From contig NZ_JACHXY010000003.1 in NCBI RefSeq assembly GCF_014192415.1, positions 308,227 to 372,226 of the forward strand: DNA of 64,000 nucleotides, given 5' to 3'. This document shows positions 38,660-47,874 of this stretch, piece by piece. The DNA is from Microbacterium proteolyticum (GTDB taxonomy: Bacteria > Actinomycetota > Actinomycetes > Actinomycetales > Microbacteriaceae). The notes beneath the pieces are model-generated. The model worked only from the letters and a program-made list of their open reading frames with translations. It was not told where the DNA came from and searched no databases. Position 1 is the stretch's first letter. Every line of letters starts with the position of its first letter. Position numbers and translations under genes: made by a program.

Positions 38660-39592
38660 TCAGGACTGCAGAGCGAGAGCCGCGGCCCCCAGCAGCGGGC
38701 CGTCGCCGTCGAGACCGGAACCGACGACGCGGCAGCGCCGTGCATACGCGTGCAGCGACGCCGCCTGGGCGGCCTCGCGCACCTGATCGATGTAGTCGGG
38801 TGCCACGTGCGAGAACCCCCCGGCGATGGCGACGGCCTCGAGGTCGCACAGGGTCGCCGCTGCGGCGATCGCCTGACCGACGGCGGTGGCCGAACGCGAT
38901 ACCGCGGCGACGGCGACGGGGTCGCCGGCCGCGTGCGAGGCGGCGAGGTCGAGGCCCGTCTCGCCCTCCCAGCCGTGCGTCCGGGCCCACGCGACAGTGC
39001 CCGGACCGGCGGCGACGGCCTCGAGAGTGGATGCCACGACCTCTTCGCCCTCGATGGTGCGCACGAAGATCTGACCCAGGTGCCCGGCGTTGCCGCTCGC
39101 ACCCGAGACGGGCCGACCACCCATGACGAACCCGCCGCCCACGCCCGTCGACACCACGATCGCCATCGCGTCGTCGCAGCCGACCAGGGCACCGCGCCAG
39201 TGCTCGGCGAGCGCGATGCACGTGCCGTCGAGGGCGAGGTGGATCGGGCCGTCGACGAGGCCCCCCAGAACCTCGTCTATCGCCAGCCCCGCCGCTAGGG
39301 GCAGGTTTAACGGAGACACCGAGCGCGAGGGCAGATCGACCGGGCCGGCGCTGCCGACGCCGATCGCGCCGACACGGGCGCCGGGGGCCGCCGCCAGGGC
39401 CGCGACCGCTGCCTCGCGAACGTTTCGTGCGATCTCGTCGCGATCGGCCTGCCGCCCGGTCGTCCGCCGCGAGACGCTCTCGCGAACGACCTCTCCGTCG
39501 AGGGAGACCAGGGCCGCGTCGACCTTGGTGCCGCCGATGTCGACGGCGAGCACATGGGTGTGGGCGGGCAGGGACGGGGTGGCATCAGACAT
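38660..39592 (-). CDS. ROK-family sugar kinase-like protein (310 aa)
   Basis: Sugar kinase of the ROK family; the phosphate-binding loop VDIGGTKVDAALV opens the protein and STGVGGGFVMGG follows in the middle. Given the mannosidase nearby, it might phosphorylate mannose or another hexose. Two things are odd: the zinc motif CxCGxxGC found in most ROK kinases is absent, and the ExGH sugar-binding motif reads NAGH (GASGNAGHLGQ). It may have a different substrate or reduced activity. ATG at 39592 has GAGGAG upstream; an upstream in-frame start is unlikely. Divergent from the MoxR operon. Confidence 0.8.
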   Translation of the reverse strand: MSDATPSLPAHTHVLAVDIGGTKVDAALVSLDGEVVRESVSRRTTGRQADRDEIARNVREAAVAALAAAPGARVGAIGVGSAGPVDLPSRSVSPLNLPLAAGLAIDEVLGGLVDGPIHLALDGTCIALAEHWRGALVGCDDAMAIVVSTGVGGGFVMGGRPVSGASGNAGHLGQIFVRTIEGEEVVASTLEAVAAGPGTVAWARTHGWEGETGLDLAASHAAGDPVAVAAVSRSATAVGQAIAAAATLCDLEAVAIAGGFSHVAPDYIDQVREAAQAASLHAYARRCRVVGSGLDGDGPLLGAAALALQS

Positions 39593-39775
39593 GCGCGGGC
39601 TCCTCGGGTGGACCAACGCTCCCCGATCCTAGGGGCCGGTGCGTCCGCCGAGTGACGCCTGAGGGTCCGGCGGAATCGAGCCCCGGTGCCCGTAGCGCGG
39701 GTTACGATCGGGTCACGGTTGCGAGGACGCGCCTCTACCCGCGACACACCTCTGCCCCGCGAGACAAGGGATGCC

Positions 39776-40822
39776 ATGGACGAGACGGTCACGCCCGAGA
39801 CGGCATCGCGGTTGCGCCGCGGCGACTCCGGCCCCGCCCGAGGGGTGCTCGACGCTCCACTGGACGCGGATGAGTTCGCCCGTCTGACCGGGAAGATCCT
39901 GGCATCCGTGTCGCAGGTCATCGACGGCAAGCCGCACGCCGTTCGCAGCGCCCTCATCGCGCTTCTGGCCGAGGGGCATCTGCTCATCGAAGACGTGCCG
40001 GGAGTCGGCAAGACGATGCTCGCCCGCGCGCTGGCGGCCACGATCGACGCCGATGTGCGTCGCATCCAGTTCACTCCCGATCTCCTGCCGGGCGACATCA
40101 CCGGTGTATCGGTGTTCAATCCGGTGCAGCGGCACTTCGAATTCACGCCCGGCGCGGTGTTCGCGCACATCGTCATCGCCGACGAGATCAACCGCTCCTC
40201 CCCCAAGACGCAGTCCTCGCTGCTGGAGGCGATGGAGGAGCGTCAGGTGACGGTCGACGGTCGCACGCACGTGCTCCCCTCGCCCTTCCTCGTCGTCGCG
40301 ACCCAGAACCCGTTCGAGATGGAGGGCACCTACGCCCTTCCCGAGGCGCAGCGCGACCGCTTCCTCATGCGCATCTCGATGGGGTACCCGGATGCCGCGG
40401 CCGAGGCGCTCATGCTCCGCCAGCGCGACGCGGTCAACCCGCTCGACGGCCTGACCCCGGTCGCCTCGGCGCGGGAGGTCACCGCGATGATCGCCTGGGC
40501 GCGCGGCGTGCACCTCGCGCCCGCGCTCGAGGAGTACGTCGTCGCTCTCGCGCAGGCCACGCGCAGCCACCCCGACATCCGTCTCGGCGCGAGCCCGCGC
40601 GCGACCCTGCAGCTGGTGCGCGCGGCGAAGGTGCGCGCCGCGCTCGATGCCCGCTCGTACGTGATCCCCGACGACATCACCGAACTGCTGTCGCCGGTGT
40701 TCGCGCACCGCCTGATCCCGAACCGGTCCGCCGCGGGCGGGCGGGCCGGGGCCGCCGTCGTGGTCGAGGCGCTGGAGCGCATCGCCGCGAGCGTGCGGGT
40801 GCCCCTCGCATCGCGTCCGTGA
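39776..40822 (+). CDS. MoxR-family AAA+ ATPase (348 aa)
   Basis: Chaperone-like ATPase. Walker A VPGVGKTMLARAL near residue 75, Walker B VIADEINRSSPKTQSSLLEAM, sensor motif ATQNPFEMEGTYALPEAQRDRF. ATG at 39776 has AAGGG upstream; an ATG 5 bases earlier is out of frame. First gene of a three-gene MoxR-DUF58-transglutaminase operon, a conserved group whose exact role is not settled, probably assembly or maturation of membrane or envelope proteins. Confidence 0.93.
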   Translation: MDETVTPETASRLRRGDSGPARGVLDAPLDADEFARLTGKILASVSQVIDGKPHAVRSALIALLAEGHLLIEDVPGVGKTMLARALAATIDADVRRIQFTPDLLPGDITGVSVFNPVQRHFEFTPGAVFAHIVIADEINRSSPKTQSSLLEAMEERQVTVDGRTHVLPSPFLVVATQNPFEMEGTYALPEAQRDRFLMRISMGYPDAAAEALMLRQRDAVNPLDGLTPVASAREVTAMIAWARGVHLAPALEEYVVALAQATRSHPDIRLGASPRATLQLVRAAKVRAALDARSYVIPDDITELLSPVFAHRLIPNRSAAGGRAGAAVVVEALERIAASVRVPLASRP

Positions 40823-42075
40823 GGTCGGTGGTGCGACGTCGGTGGCCCTTCACCCTGCGCGGGACGGGGGCGCTGCTGCTCACGGCCGCGGCGTTCCTGA
40901 TCGCCGAACGAGCCGGCATCCCCGAACTGCTGTACTTCGCGACCCTGCTGTCGGCGCTCCTGGTGGCCGCGGCGATCGCGCTCCTGCTGACGCGCGGTGC
41001 CGGTACGGTCACCCGCGTCGTCTCCCCCGACGTCCCGGAGGTGGGCGGCACCGCGTCGGTGACCGTACGGGCGGGGATGCGCAGCGCCCTGCCGAGCGGC
41101 CCCGGCCGGTGGACCGACACCCTCCCCCCGGGCCTCGCGGGTCGCGCCGAGGGCACCTCCCCGGCCACCGGGTCGGCGCTGTCGGGCACCGGAGCCGCCG
41201 TGCAGGTGCGCTATGACATGGTCGGCGTGACGCGTGGCACCCATGCTCTGGGACCCCTCGAGGTGACGACCACCGATCCATTCGGGCTGTTTCGCCGACG
41301 TCTCGCGCTGGGGCGCACGACGCCCGTGACCGTCGCGCCGGCCATCGTCGACCTCGCCCCGCTCCCTCGCGCCTCCGGCGAGGCCGGCGGCGGCCGCCAG
41401 ACGACGACGCTGCAGCTGGGACAGGGGTCCGACAACCTCGTCGCGCGCCCCTACGCCCCGGGCGACTCGATGCGTCGCATCCACTGGCGCGCGACCGCCC
41501 ACCGCGACACCCTCATGGTGCGTCAGGAGGAGCAGGAATCGAGCCCGGCGGCCACCGTAGTGCTCGACCGCGCGCTCTCGCGGTGGACCCCGCTCGCTGC
41601 GACCGCCCCGGGGGCCGATGAGGCCTTCGAGACGGCGGTGACGGCCTGCGTCTCGGTCGTCGCGCGCCTCGTGCACGAGGGATACACCGTCGACGTCGTC
41701 GACAGCGACGGCAGTCTGCTGATCGATCCGGTCGAGGGCGGCGACGACGGAGAAGCGCGGGCCGCGGCAGCCGGTTTCGCCACCCTGCGCGCTCGCACCG
41801 ACGATCCCGCGCGCCGCGTGGTACCGGCATCCGCCGCCGCCCTCTCGGGTCCCGTCGTGGTGATCACGGGCGCGCTCGAACCCGACGACCGCATCGCGCT
41901 GGGAGCCGTGGCCCACCACTCGGCGCTCCCCGTTCTGCTCGTGGTGGGAGAGCGGGCGGAGCTCGCGGGCCTGCGAGCCGGAGGGTGGCGCGCCGCCGTC
42001 CTGTGGCCCGGTGGAGATGTCGCTGCGGCGTGGGACGACGCGATGCAAGAGGGGCACGCCCGTGTCGACCACTGA
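40819..42075 (+). CDS. DUF58 domain membrane protein (418 aa)
   Basis: Two N-terminal hydrophobic segments (about residues 15-60) followed by a DUF58 region with the signature RPYAPGDSMRRIHWRATAHRDTLMVRQEEQE, a von Willebrand A-like fold. The GTG start overlaps the MoxR stop (GTGA). DUF58 proteins are regular partners of MoxR ATPases; the biochemical role is unknown. Confidence 0.88.
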   Translation: MRSVVRRRWPFTLRGTGALLLTAAAFLIAERAGIPELLYFATLLSALLVAAAIALLLTRGAGTVTRVVSPDVPEVGGTASVTVRAGMRSALPSGPGRWTDTLPPGLAGRAEGTSPATGSALSGTGAAVQVRYDMVGVTRGTHALGPLEVTTTDPFGLFRRRLALGRTTPVTVAPAIVDLAPLPRASGEAGGGRQTTTLQLGQGSDNLVARPYAPGDSMRRIHWRATAHRDTLMVRQEEQESSPAATVVLDRALSRWTPLAATAPGADEAFETAVTACVSVVARLVHEGYTVDVVDSDGSLLIDPVEGGDDGEARAAAAGFATLRARTDDPARRVVPASAAALSGPVVVITGALEPDDRIALGAVAHHSALPVLLVVGERAELAGLRAGGWRAAVLWPGGDVAAAWDDAMQEGHARVDH

Positions 42076-44365
42076 TGTCACGGTACTGCGCACCCCGCGG
42101 CGCCGACGCGACGCGACGCTCCTGACCGTCGGGCTGTTCGCCGCGATCGCCAGCGCCATGCTGCCGGTGTTCTCGGTCATCGCCCCGGGGCCGTGGGTCG
42201 CGGGGGCGGTCTTCGTCACGGCCGCCGTCCTCGGGGCAGGGCTGCTCGTGCGCGTGGGCCGGCTGCCCGCCGCTGTCGCGAGCATCGCCGAGATCGCCGT
42301 GGGCATCGTCCTGTTGACGGCGATCTTCGGCCGATCGACCGCCCTCCTCGGGGTGATTCCGACCCCGGCGACGTTCGGATCGGTGCCCGACCTGCTGGCT
42401 GCCGCCTCCGAGGAGATCCGCACGGGGGTCGCCCCGGTGGAGGCGCAGACGGGTCTGTCGTTCCTGCTGGTCGCCGCCATCGCCGGCCTTGCGGTGGTGC
42501 TCGACCACGTCGTCCTGACCGCGCGAATGCCCCTCCTCGCCGGCGTCGGTCTCGTCGCGGTGTCCTTGATCCCCACGATCGCCATCCCCTCCGACATCGA
42601 CATCGCGGGCTTCCTGCTGCTCGCGGCGGCGCTGCTGTTCCTCCTGCGCATCGACACGCGCGCGCGGACGGCGACCGCGCCGCCGACACGCTCAGACGCC
42701 CCGCGCGTGCGGGGTGTCTCGGCGACCGCTCTGGGCGTCGCCGCCGTCGCCGTGATCGTCGCGGTGGTCGCCACCCCGCTCCTGCCCCAACCGGATCTGC
42801 GCTTCGCGACCGGGGGCACCGGCGGCATCGGCACGACCATCAATCCCAACCTCGAGCTGGGCAACGACCTGCGCCAACCGCGCGAGGTCGAGGTGCTCTC
42901 GGTGCGCACCACGGCACCCACGGCCCCGTACCTCCGGGCGGTGACACTTTCGCGCTTCGACGGCGCCGTGTGGCAGCCCGACAGCTCCGACACCGTGCCC
43001 GTCCCGGCCGAGGGTGCCGTGTTCGACCCGGTCACCGTGGCCGAGGGCGTGACCGTCGCCGACTACGACACCACGGTGACCGTCGACCAGCTCGACAGCC
43101 CGTGGCTGCCGGTGCCCTACCCCGCGTCCACCGTGACCGGACTCACCGGCGACTGGCTCGGGATGCCGCAGAACCGCACGGTCGTCACCCGCGCGGGGTC
43201 CACCCGCGAGCAGGTCTACGAGGTGCAGGCCGACGTGCCGCGGCCGACGCTCGAGCAGATCCGCTCGAGCGCGGTGGGCGGACCCGCTCTCGACCCATCG
43301 CTGACGTCGTTGCCGGATGACCTGCCCGCCGTCATCGGCGACACCGCCCGCGAGGTGACCGCGGGGGCGCAGTCGCCGTACGACCAATTACTGGCGCTGC
43401 AGACATGGTTCCGCAGCAGCGAGTTCCGCTACTCGCTCGACGCCCCCGTCGAGTCCGGCTTCGACGGCGCGGGAGTGGATGCCGTCGCCGACTTCCTCGA
43501 GGTCCGCGCGGGCTACTGCGTGCACTACGCCTCCGCCTTCGCCGTCATGGCCCGCTCGCTCGGCATCCCCGCGCGCATCGTCATCGGCTACCTCCCAGGA
43601 ACCGCGTCGAGCACCGCGCAGCAGGGTGGCACCGAGTACACGGTGAGCTCCAGCCAGTTGCACGCGTGGCCCGAGGTGTCGTTCGAGGGCATCGGATGGG
43701 TGCCCTTCGAGCCCACCAACAGCCTCGGCGTGCCGACCAACTTCGCCTCGGGTTCGGGTTCGGGCGGGTCGGCGACGACCGACACCCCGGATCAGGATGC
43801 CGCGTCCCCCGACGCGCAGCCCTCGACGGCGCCGTCGCAGGCCGACCGCCCCGACCTGGGCGCGCAGGACGGCCCCGGCGTCTCCGCCGGACAAGGGTCG
43901 TCGACGACGTGGCTCGCGCCCGCTCTGGTCGCCCTCGCGCTCGTGCTGCTGCTGTTCGTGCCCTCGGTCGTGCGGGTGCTGCGCCGCCGTCGGCGACTCA
44001 CGGCCGCCGGCGCGGGCGACCCCGTCGCGGCGTGGCGTGCCCTGCAGGAGGAGGCGGTCGATCTCGGCATCCCCGCCTCCGGAGCCGAGTCGCCCCGCGC
44101 CTTCGCGGCGCGTCTGACGAGCGATCACGGCGTCGACGCCGACGACGTCGGTCTGTTGCGTGCGGCGGTGGAACGCGTCAGCTACGCCGAGGACGCCGTG
44201 GACCCCGCGAGCGGCCCCGCCCTGGTCGCCGCGGTCGCCCGCATCCGCGCACGTCTGCGGGCGGGTGCCCCACCGGCGCGTCGTCTGGTGGCGAACCTGT
44301 TCCCGCGCTCGCTGGTCGTTCGCTCAGGCGCCGTCGAAGCCGATCGCGAGACCGTCGGCAGCTGA
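42062..44365 (+). CDS. Transglutaminase-like membrane protein, TgpA type (767 aa)
   Basis: Several N-terminal hydrophobic helices (about residues 15-230), then an extracytoplasmic transglutaminase-like domain with the catalytic Cys in VRAGYCVHYASAFAVMARSL and His in LHAWPEVSFEGIGWVPFEPT, a Gly/Ser/Pro-rich spacer, one more helix (about 620-640) and a basic C-terminal domain (DUF4129-like). Start taken as GTG 42062 with AGAGGGG upstream, overlapping the DUF58 gene by 14 bases; an in-frame ATG at 42011 lies deeper in that gene. Probably a cell-envelope protease or cross-linking enzyme. Confidence 0.87.
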   Translation: MSTTDVTVLRTPRRRRDATLLTVGLFAAIASAMLPVFSVIAPGPWVAGAVFVTAAVLGAGLLVRVGRLPAAVASIAEIAVGIVLLTAIFGRSTALLGVIPTPATFGSVPDLLAAASEEIRTGVAPVEAQTGLSFLLVAAIAGLAVVLDHVVLTARMPLLAGVGLVAVSLIPTIAIPSDIDIAGFLLLAAALLFLLRIDTRARTATAPPTRSDAPRVRGVSATALGVAAVAVIVAVVATPLLPQPDLRFATGGTGGIGTTINPNLELGNDLRQPREVEVLSVRTTAPTAPYLRAVTLSRFDGAVWQPDSSDTVPVPAEGAVFDPVTVAEGVTVADYDTTVTVDQLDSPWLPVPYPASTVTGLTGDWLGMPQNRTVVTRAGSTREQVYEVQADVPRPTLEQIRSSAVGGPALDPSLTSLPDDLPAVIGDTAREVTAGAQSPYDQLLALQTWFRSSEFRYSLDAPVESGFDGAGVDAVADFLEVRAGYCVHYASAFAVMARSLGIPARIVIGYLPGTASSTAQQGGTEYTVSSSQLHAWPEVSFEGIGWVPFEPTNSLGVPTNFASGSGSGGSATTDTPDQDAASPDAQPSTAPSQADRPDLGAQDGPGVSAGQGSSTTWLAPALVALALVLLLFVPSVVRVLRRRRRLTAAGAGDPVAAWRALQEEAVDLGIPASGAESPRAFAARLTSDHGVDADDVGLLRAAVERVSYAEDAVDPASGPALVAAVARIRARLRAGAPPARRLVANLFPRSLVVRSGAVEADRETVGS

Positions 44366-44426
44366 CGACGGCAGAACCTCCCGGAGGAGCGGAACCCGGC
44401 ATCCGGGGCGGGGCGCGGGAAACGAC

Positions 44427-44460
44427 GATGAGCCCCACCCCCTGCGGGGTGAGGCTCATC
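44427..44460. terminator. Hairpin between transglutaminase gene and tRNA-Ser
   Basis: Arms GATGAGCC...CCACCCC and GGGGTG...GGCTCATC fold into one long stem that could end transcription from both sides. Confidence 0.65.
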
Positions 44461-44463
44461 GGG

Positions 44464-44555
44464 TGGCGGAAGTGACAGGATTTGAACCTGCGAGGCGAGT
44501 TACCCCGCCTACATGGATTCCAGCCATGCTCCTTAGGCCGCTCGGACACACTTCC
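44464..44555 (-). tRNA. tRNA-Ser (GGA)
   Basis: Acceptor stem GGAAGTG/CACTTCC (44549-44555 with 44468-44474), discriminator G, and an encoded CCA at 44464-44466. The anticodon loop CTGGAAT carries GGA, reading TCC/TCT. A long variable arm (GTAGGCGGGGTAACTCGCC) is typical of serine tRNAs. The T arm contains GGTTCAAATCC. Confidence 0.96.
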
Positions 44556-44607
44556 AACAGGAGAGCTTACACGGCGACGGGCTGCTCCCCCGCCGCCGGC
44601 TGCAGCG

Positions 44608-45084
44608 TCAGGCCGGATCGGCCGCGTCGAGGTCGGCCACGATGCCCCGAACGTCCTCGGGATCGAAAGCGTCCGTCGTCGCGGCGAGCTCGGCGGGCGA
44701 GAACCACCGCACGTCGACGATGTCGTCGCGCTCGCTCTCGGTCCACGCGTCACGGGCGATCTCGAAGCGCGCGGTGCGCAGCACGAAGTACACCGCGGTG
44801 CGGCGCTCGTACTCTTCGGCCGGGGGCAGGTCGATCTCGCGGTAGGCGACCGGTTCCCCCACGGCATCCACCCGGAGACCCGTTTCCTCGTACAGCTCGC
44901 GCACGGCCGCCGTGGGGGCGTCCTCCCCCGGGTCGATTCCCCCGCCCACCGTCAGCCAGCGCGCGGGCCGCACGCGCCGCCCCCAGTGCTGCTTCATCAG
45001 CAGAAGAGCGCCGTCCTCGTCGAAGACGAGGACGCGGGCCGTTCTGCGGGTCTTCGGCTCGCCCGCCATCGTGTCGTCGCTCAC
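44608..45084 (-). CDS. NUDIX hydrolase (158 aa)
   Basis: Compact single-domain NUDIX protein. The box reads GGGIDPGEDAPTAAVRELYEETGLRV, a full consensus match, with the fold-typical RVLVFDEDGALLLMK before it. The substrate, a nucleotide or its derivative, cannot be told. Start GTG 45084 or ATG 45069; neither has a strong Shine-Dalgarno. Same strand as the GNAT gene 60 bases upstream. Confidence 0.85.
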   Translation of the reverse strand: MSDDTMAGEPKTRRTARVLVFDEDGALLLMKQHWGRRVRPARWLTVGGGIDPGEDAPTAAVRELYEETGLRVDAVGEPVAYREIDLPPAEEYERRTAVYFVLRTARFEIARDAWTESERDDIVDVRWFSPAELAATTDAFDPEDVRGIVADLDAADPA

Positions 45085-45144
45085 GTCAGAAGTCTTGCAG
45101 AACGCGTGCGGGGACGGGCCGAGGAGGCACGGTCCGGCGCGGAC

Positions 45145-45717
45145 TCACCCCAGGCGCTCCTCGAGCCCGGCGCACACGGCTGGCCACTCTTCCCGCAGGA
45201 TCGAGAAGTACAGCGTGTCGCCGACGCTGCCGTCGGACGCGATGCGGTGGCGGCGCAACCGCCCCTCGGGCGTGGCCCCGAGACGCTCGATGGCCCGGGC
45301 GCTGCGCGCATTGCGCGCGTCGCACCGCAGAGCCACCCGGTTCAGCCCCCACGCGTCGAAAGCCTGCCCCAACAGCAGCATCTTCGTCGCGGGGTTCGTC
45401 CGCCCACCCTGAAACGCGCGGCCGTACCACGTCGTCCCGACCTCGACCCGCCCCTGCGACGGCGTGTAGTCATAGAACGTCGTCGATCCGCGGATGCCGC
45501 CGGTCTCGGCATCCCGCACCGTGAACGCGAACATCCCCGGTGTCTCGCGCTGCTGCGCGACGCGGTCGGCATAGGCCTGCGCCGAGTCGGGCCAGGGCGT
45601 CGTCATCCCGGTCCAGATCGCGGCGTCGGTGAGCGCCCACGCCTCGGCGGCGTCATCGGGATGCGCGGGCGTGAGACGGATGCCGTGGCCCTCGAGCACG
45701 AGGTCGTGGGCGGTCAC
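45145..45717 (-). CDS. GNAT acetyltransferase, RimJ/RimL-like (190 aa)
   Basis: Acetyl-CoA-dependent N-acetyltransferase of the RimJ/RimL/SpeG-like group: IRLTPAHPDDAAEAWALT at the start, GSTTFYDYTPSQGRVEVGTTWYG in the middle, and the acetyl-CoA loop and helix near ALRCDARNARSARAIERLGATPEG. GTG start overlaps the MerR stop (GTGA), so it is co-translated with the regulator and may be its target. Substrate unknown. Confidence 0.85.
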   Translation of the reverse strand: MTAHDLVLEGHGIRLTPAHPDDAAEAWALTDAAIWTGMTTPWPDSAQAYADRVAQQRETPGMFAFTVRDAETGGIRGSTTFYDYTPSQGRVEVGTTWYGRAFQGGRTNPATKMLLLGQAFDAWGLNRVALRCDARNARSARAIERLGATPEGRLRRHRIASDGSVGDTLYFSILREEWPAVCAGLEERLG

Positions 45718-46085
45718 CGCGCCTCCAGCTGCGCGACGAACTCGTCGGCTGCGGCGAGCTTGCGTCGCAGGTCGTCGCGCCGCGTCAAGGCTTCGTCGCG
45801 GATGTCGCCCAGGCGCGCGGCGAGCGCCGCGTCGGCGGGGTCGGCGTCGAGCCCGTCGACGACGGCGAGCAGCTCACCCATCTGTTCGAGCGAGTACCCG
45901 AGGGGCTTCATGCGGCGGATCAGCAGGAGTCGCGACTCGTCATCGGCGGTGTAGAGGCGGAAGCCCCCCTCGCTGCGCGCCGAGGGCCGCAGCAGACCGA
46001 TCTCGTCGTAGTGGCGGAGGGTGCGGATCGACAGCCCGGTCCGCTCGGCGAGCTCGCCGATCTGCATCGGTCGGTGGGCGGTCAT
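45714..46085 (-). CDS. MerR-family transcriptional regulator (123 aa)
   Basis: A typical MerR winged helix (MQIGELAERTGLSIRTLRHYDEIGLLRPSARSEG) and the following YTADDESRLLLIRRMKPLGYSLEQM, then a helical coil of about 60 residues ending EFVAQLEAR. No extra ligand domain and no conserved metal-binding Cys pair, so it is not an obvious metal sensor. First gene of a unit with the GNAT gene, divergent from the SulP permease; a MerR-like dyad lies between them. Confidence 0.9.
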   Translation of the reverse strand: MTAHRPMQIGELAERTGLSIRTLRHYDEIGLLRPSARSEGGFRLYTADDESRLLLIRRMKPLGYSLEQMGELLAVVDGLDADPADAALAARLGDIRDEALTRRDDLRRKLAAADEFVAQLEAR

Positions 46086-46098
46086 GGCATCCCCTGTT

Positions 46099-46118
46099 CC
46101 GTAACCCTCTCGTTACGG
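46099..46118. promoter_or_regulatory. Candidate MerR-type operator
   Basis: Arms CCGTAAC and GTTACGG flank 6 bases, 13 bases upstream of the MerR start and 85 bases before the SulP start. The size and symmetry suit a MerR dyad that could govern both directions. Confidence 0.55.
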
Positions 46119-46130
46119 TAGAGTTCGTAT

Positions 46131-46146
46131 GGTCGCGATCGCGACC
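46131..46146. repeat. 16-bp perfect palindrome upstream of SulP gene
   Basis: GGTCGCGATCGCGACC, 57 bases before the SulP start. Could be a second operator or a 5'-leader hairpin. Confidence 0.5.
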
Positions 46147-46202
46147 CCCCTCATTCTTCCCCGCGTCGACGCGGGTTCCCTCCCACCTCTCGGAGCATCT
46201 CC

Positions 46203-47696
46203 ATGACCGACGTCCTCGCGCGCCCGCGCCCCGAACCGACCGTGCTGCAGGCCCTGCGGTCGCCGCGACTCCTCACGCGCGAGGTGCTCGCCGGCCTGGT
46301 GGTGGCGATCGCCCTCATCCCCGAGGCCATCGCGTTCTCGATCATCGCCGGGGTCGACCCACGACTCGGCCTGTTCTCGTCGTTCGTGATGGCCGTCGCG
46401 ATCGCGTTCCTCGGCGGGCGGCCCGCGATGATCTCCGCCGCCACCGGCGCGATCGCCCTCGTCATCGCCCCGGTCGCCCGAGAGCACGGCGTCGACTACC
46501 TGCTCGCGACGGTGATCCTCGGGGGCATCCTGCAGGTGACCCTCGGACTCCTCGGTGTCGCCAAGCTCATGCGCTACATCCCCCGCAGCGTCATGGTCGG
46601 CTTCGTCAACGCGCTGGCGATCCTCATCTTCACCGCCCAGGTGCCGCAGCTCATCGGCGTGCCGTGGGCCGTCTACCCGATCGCCGCGGCGGGGCTGCTG
46701 ATCATGTATCTGCTGCCCCGCGTCACCCGGGTCGTCCCCGCGCCGCTCGTCGCGATCGTGCTGCTGACCGGCGCCGTCGTCGTGTTCGGCATCTCGGTGC
46801 CGACGGTCGGCGACCAGGGAGCGCTGCCCGAGAGCCTGCCGAGCCTGCTGATGCCGAACGTGCCGTTCACGCTCGAGACGCTCGGCATCATCTTCCCCTT
46901 CGCCGTCGCGATGGCGATCGTGGGACTCCTGGAGTCGCTCATGACCGCGGCGCTCGTCGACGACATCACCGACACCCCCTCGTCGAAGACGCGGGAGTCG
47001 CTCGGCCAGGGCGCCGCCAACGTGCTGTCGGGGCTCTTCGGCGGAATGGGCGGCTGCGCGATGATCGGCCAGACGATGATCAACGTCAAGGCCTCGGGCG
47101 CCCGCACCCGCATCTCGACCTTCCTCGCCGGCGTCTTCGTGCTCATGCTCGTGCTGGTGTTCGGCGACATCGTGGCCATCATCCCGATGGCGGTGCTCGT
47201 CGCCGTGATGATCGTCGTCTCGGTCGCGACCTTCGACTGGCACAGCATCCGCCCCTCGACGCTGCGCCGGATGCCGCTGAGCGAGACCGTCGTGATGGTG
47301 CTGACGGTGGCGATCACGGTCTGGACGCACAACCTCGCGATCGGGGTCGGCGTGGGCGTCATCGCCGCAGCGGTGCTGTTCGCCCGCCGCGTGGCGAACC
47401 TGACCACCGTCACCCGCGAGGCCGACGACCACGTGGCGCGTTACACCGTCGAGGGAGAGCTCTTCTTCGCCTCGAGCAACGACCTGACCACGAAGTTCGC
47501 GTACCACCGCGACCCGGCGCGGGTCGTCATCGACCTGTCGCGGTCGCACGTGTGGGACGCCTCGACGGTCGCGGCACTGGATGCCGTCCAGACGAAGTAC
47601 GCGCACCTCGGCACCACCGTGGAGCTCGTGGGCATGAACGCCGCCGCCCGGCGCTTCCACGGGCGCCTCACCGGGGGACTCGGCGCGGGCCACTGA
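46203..47696 (+). CDS. SulP-family anion permease with STAS domain (497 aa)
   Basis: Secondary transporter for sulfate, bicarbonate or another anion. About eleven hydrophobic segments with the family signature near the start (GLVVAIALIPEAIAFSIIAG), then a cytoplasmic STAS domain in the last 100 residues (VIDLSRSHVWDASTVAALDAV). Length is normal for bacterial SulP proteins. ATG 46203 with GGAG upstream. Divergent from a MerR-type regulator, and not next to sulfur-assimilation genes; a bicarbonate role is equally possible. Confidence 0.9.
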   Translation: MTDVLARPRPEPTVLQALRSPRLLTREVLAGLVVAIALIPEAIAFSIIAGVDPRLGLFSSFVMAVAIAFLGGRPAMISAATGAIALVIAPVAREHGVDYLLATVILGGILQVTLGLLGVAKLMRYIPRSVMVGFVNALAILIFTAQVPQLIGVPWAVYPIAAAGLLIMYLLPRVTRVVPAPLVAIVLLTGAVVVFGISVPTVGDQGALPESLPSLLMPNVPFTLETLGIIFPFAVAMAIVGLLESLMTAALVDDITDTPSSKTRESLGQGAANVLSGLFGGMGGCAMIGQTMINVKASGARTRISTFLAGVFVLMLVLVFGDIVAIIPMAVLVAVMIVVSVATFDWHSIRPSTLRRMPLSETVVMVLTVAITVWTHNLAIGVGVGVIAAAVLFARRVANLTTVTREADDHVARYTVEGELFFASSNDLTTKFAYHRDPARVVIDLSRSHVWDASTVAALDAVQTKYAHLGTTVELVGMNAAARRFHGRLTGGLGAGH

Positions 47697-47874
47697 CCGC
47701 GACGACCCACCGCAGTCCCTGGGCCCGGTATCAGACGGGCCGGCGACGGGAGGCGGTACCGGGACGGGAGGATGTCCGCACCGGGCAGCCCCTCCGCTGA
47801 CCGAATCCCCTCCGCTTCGCACCGTCCCGGCCCGACGCACCCGCTCCGACCAGGAGCCGCGGCGGCGTCGGACG

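Noticed and set aside
40330-43035. A 901-codon open frame antisense to MoxR, DUF58 and transglutaminase genes
   Set aside because: Spans three real, overlapping genes in the other direction; low-complexity Arg/Thr/Ala protein.
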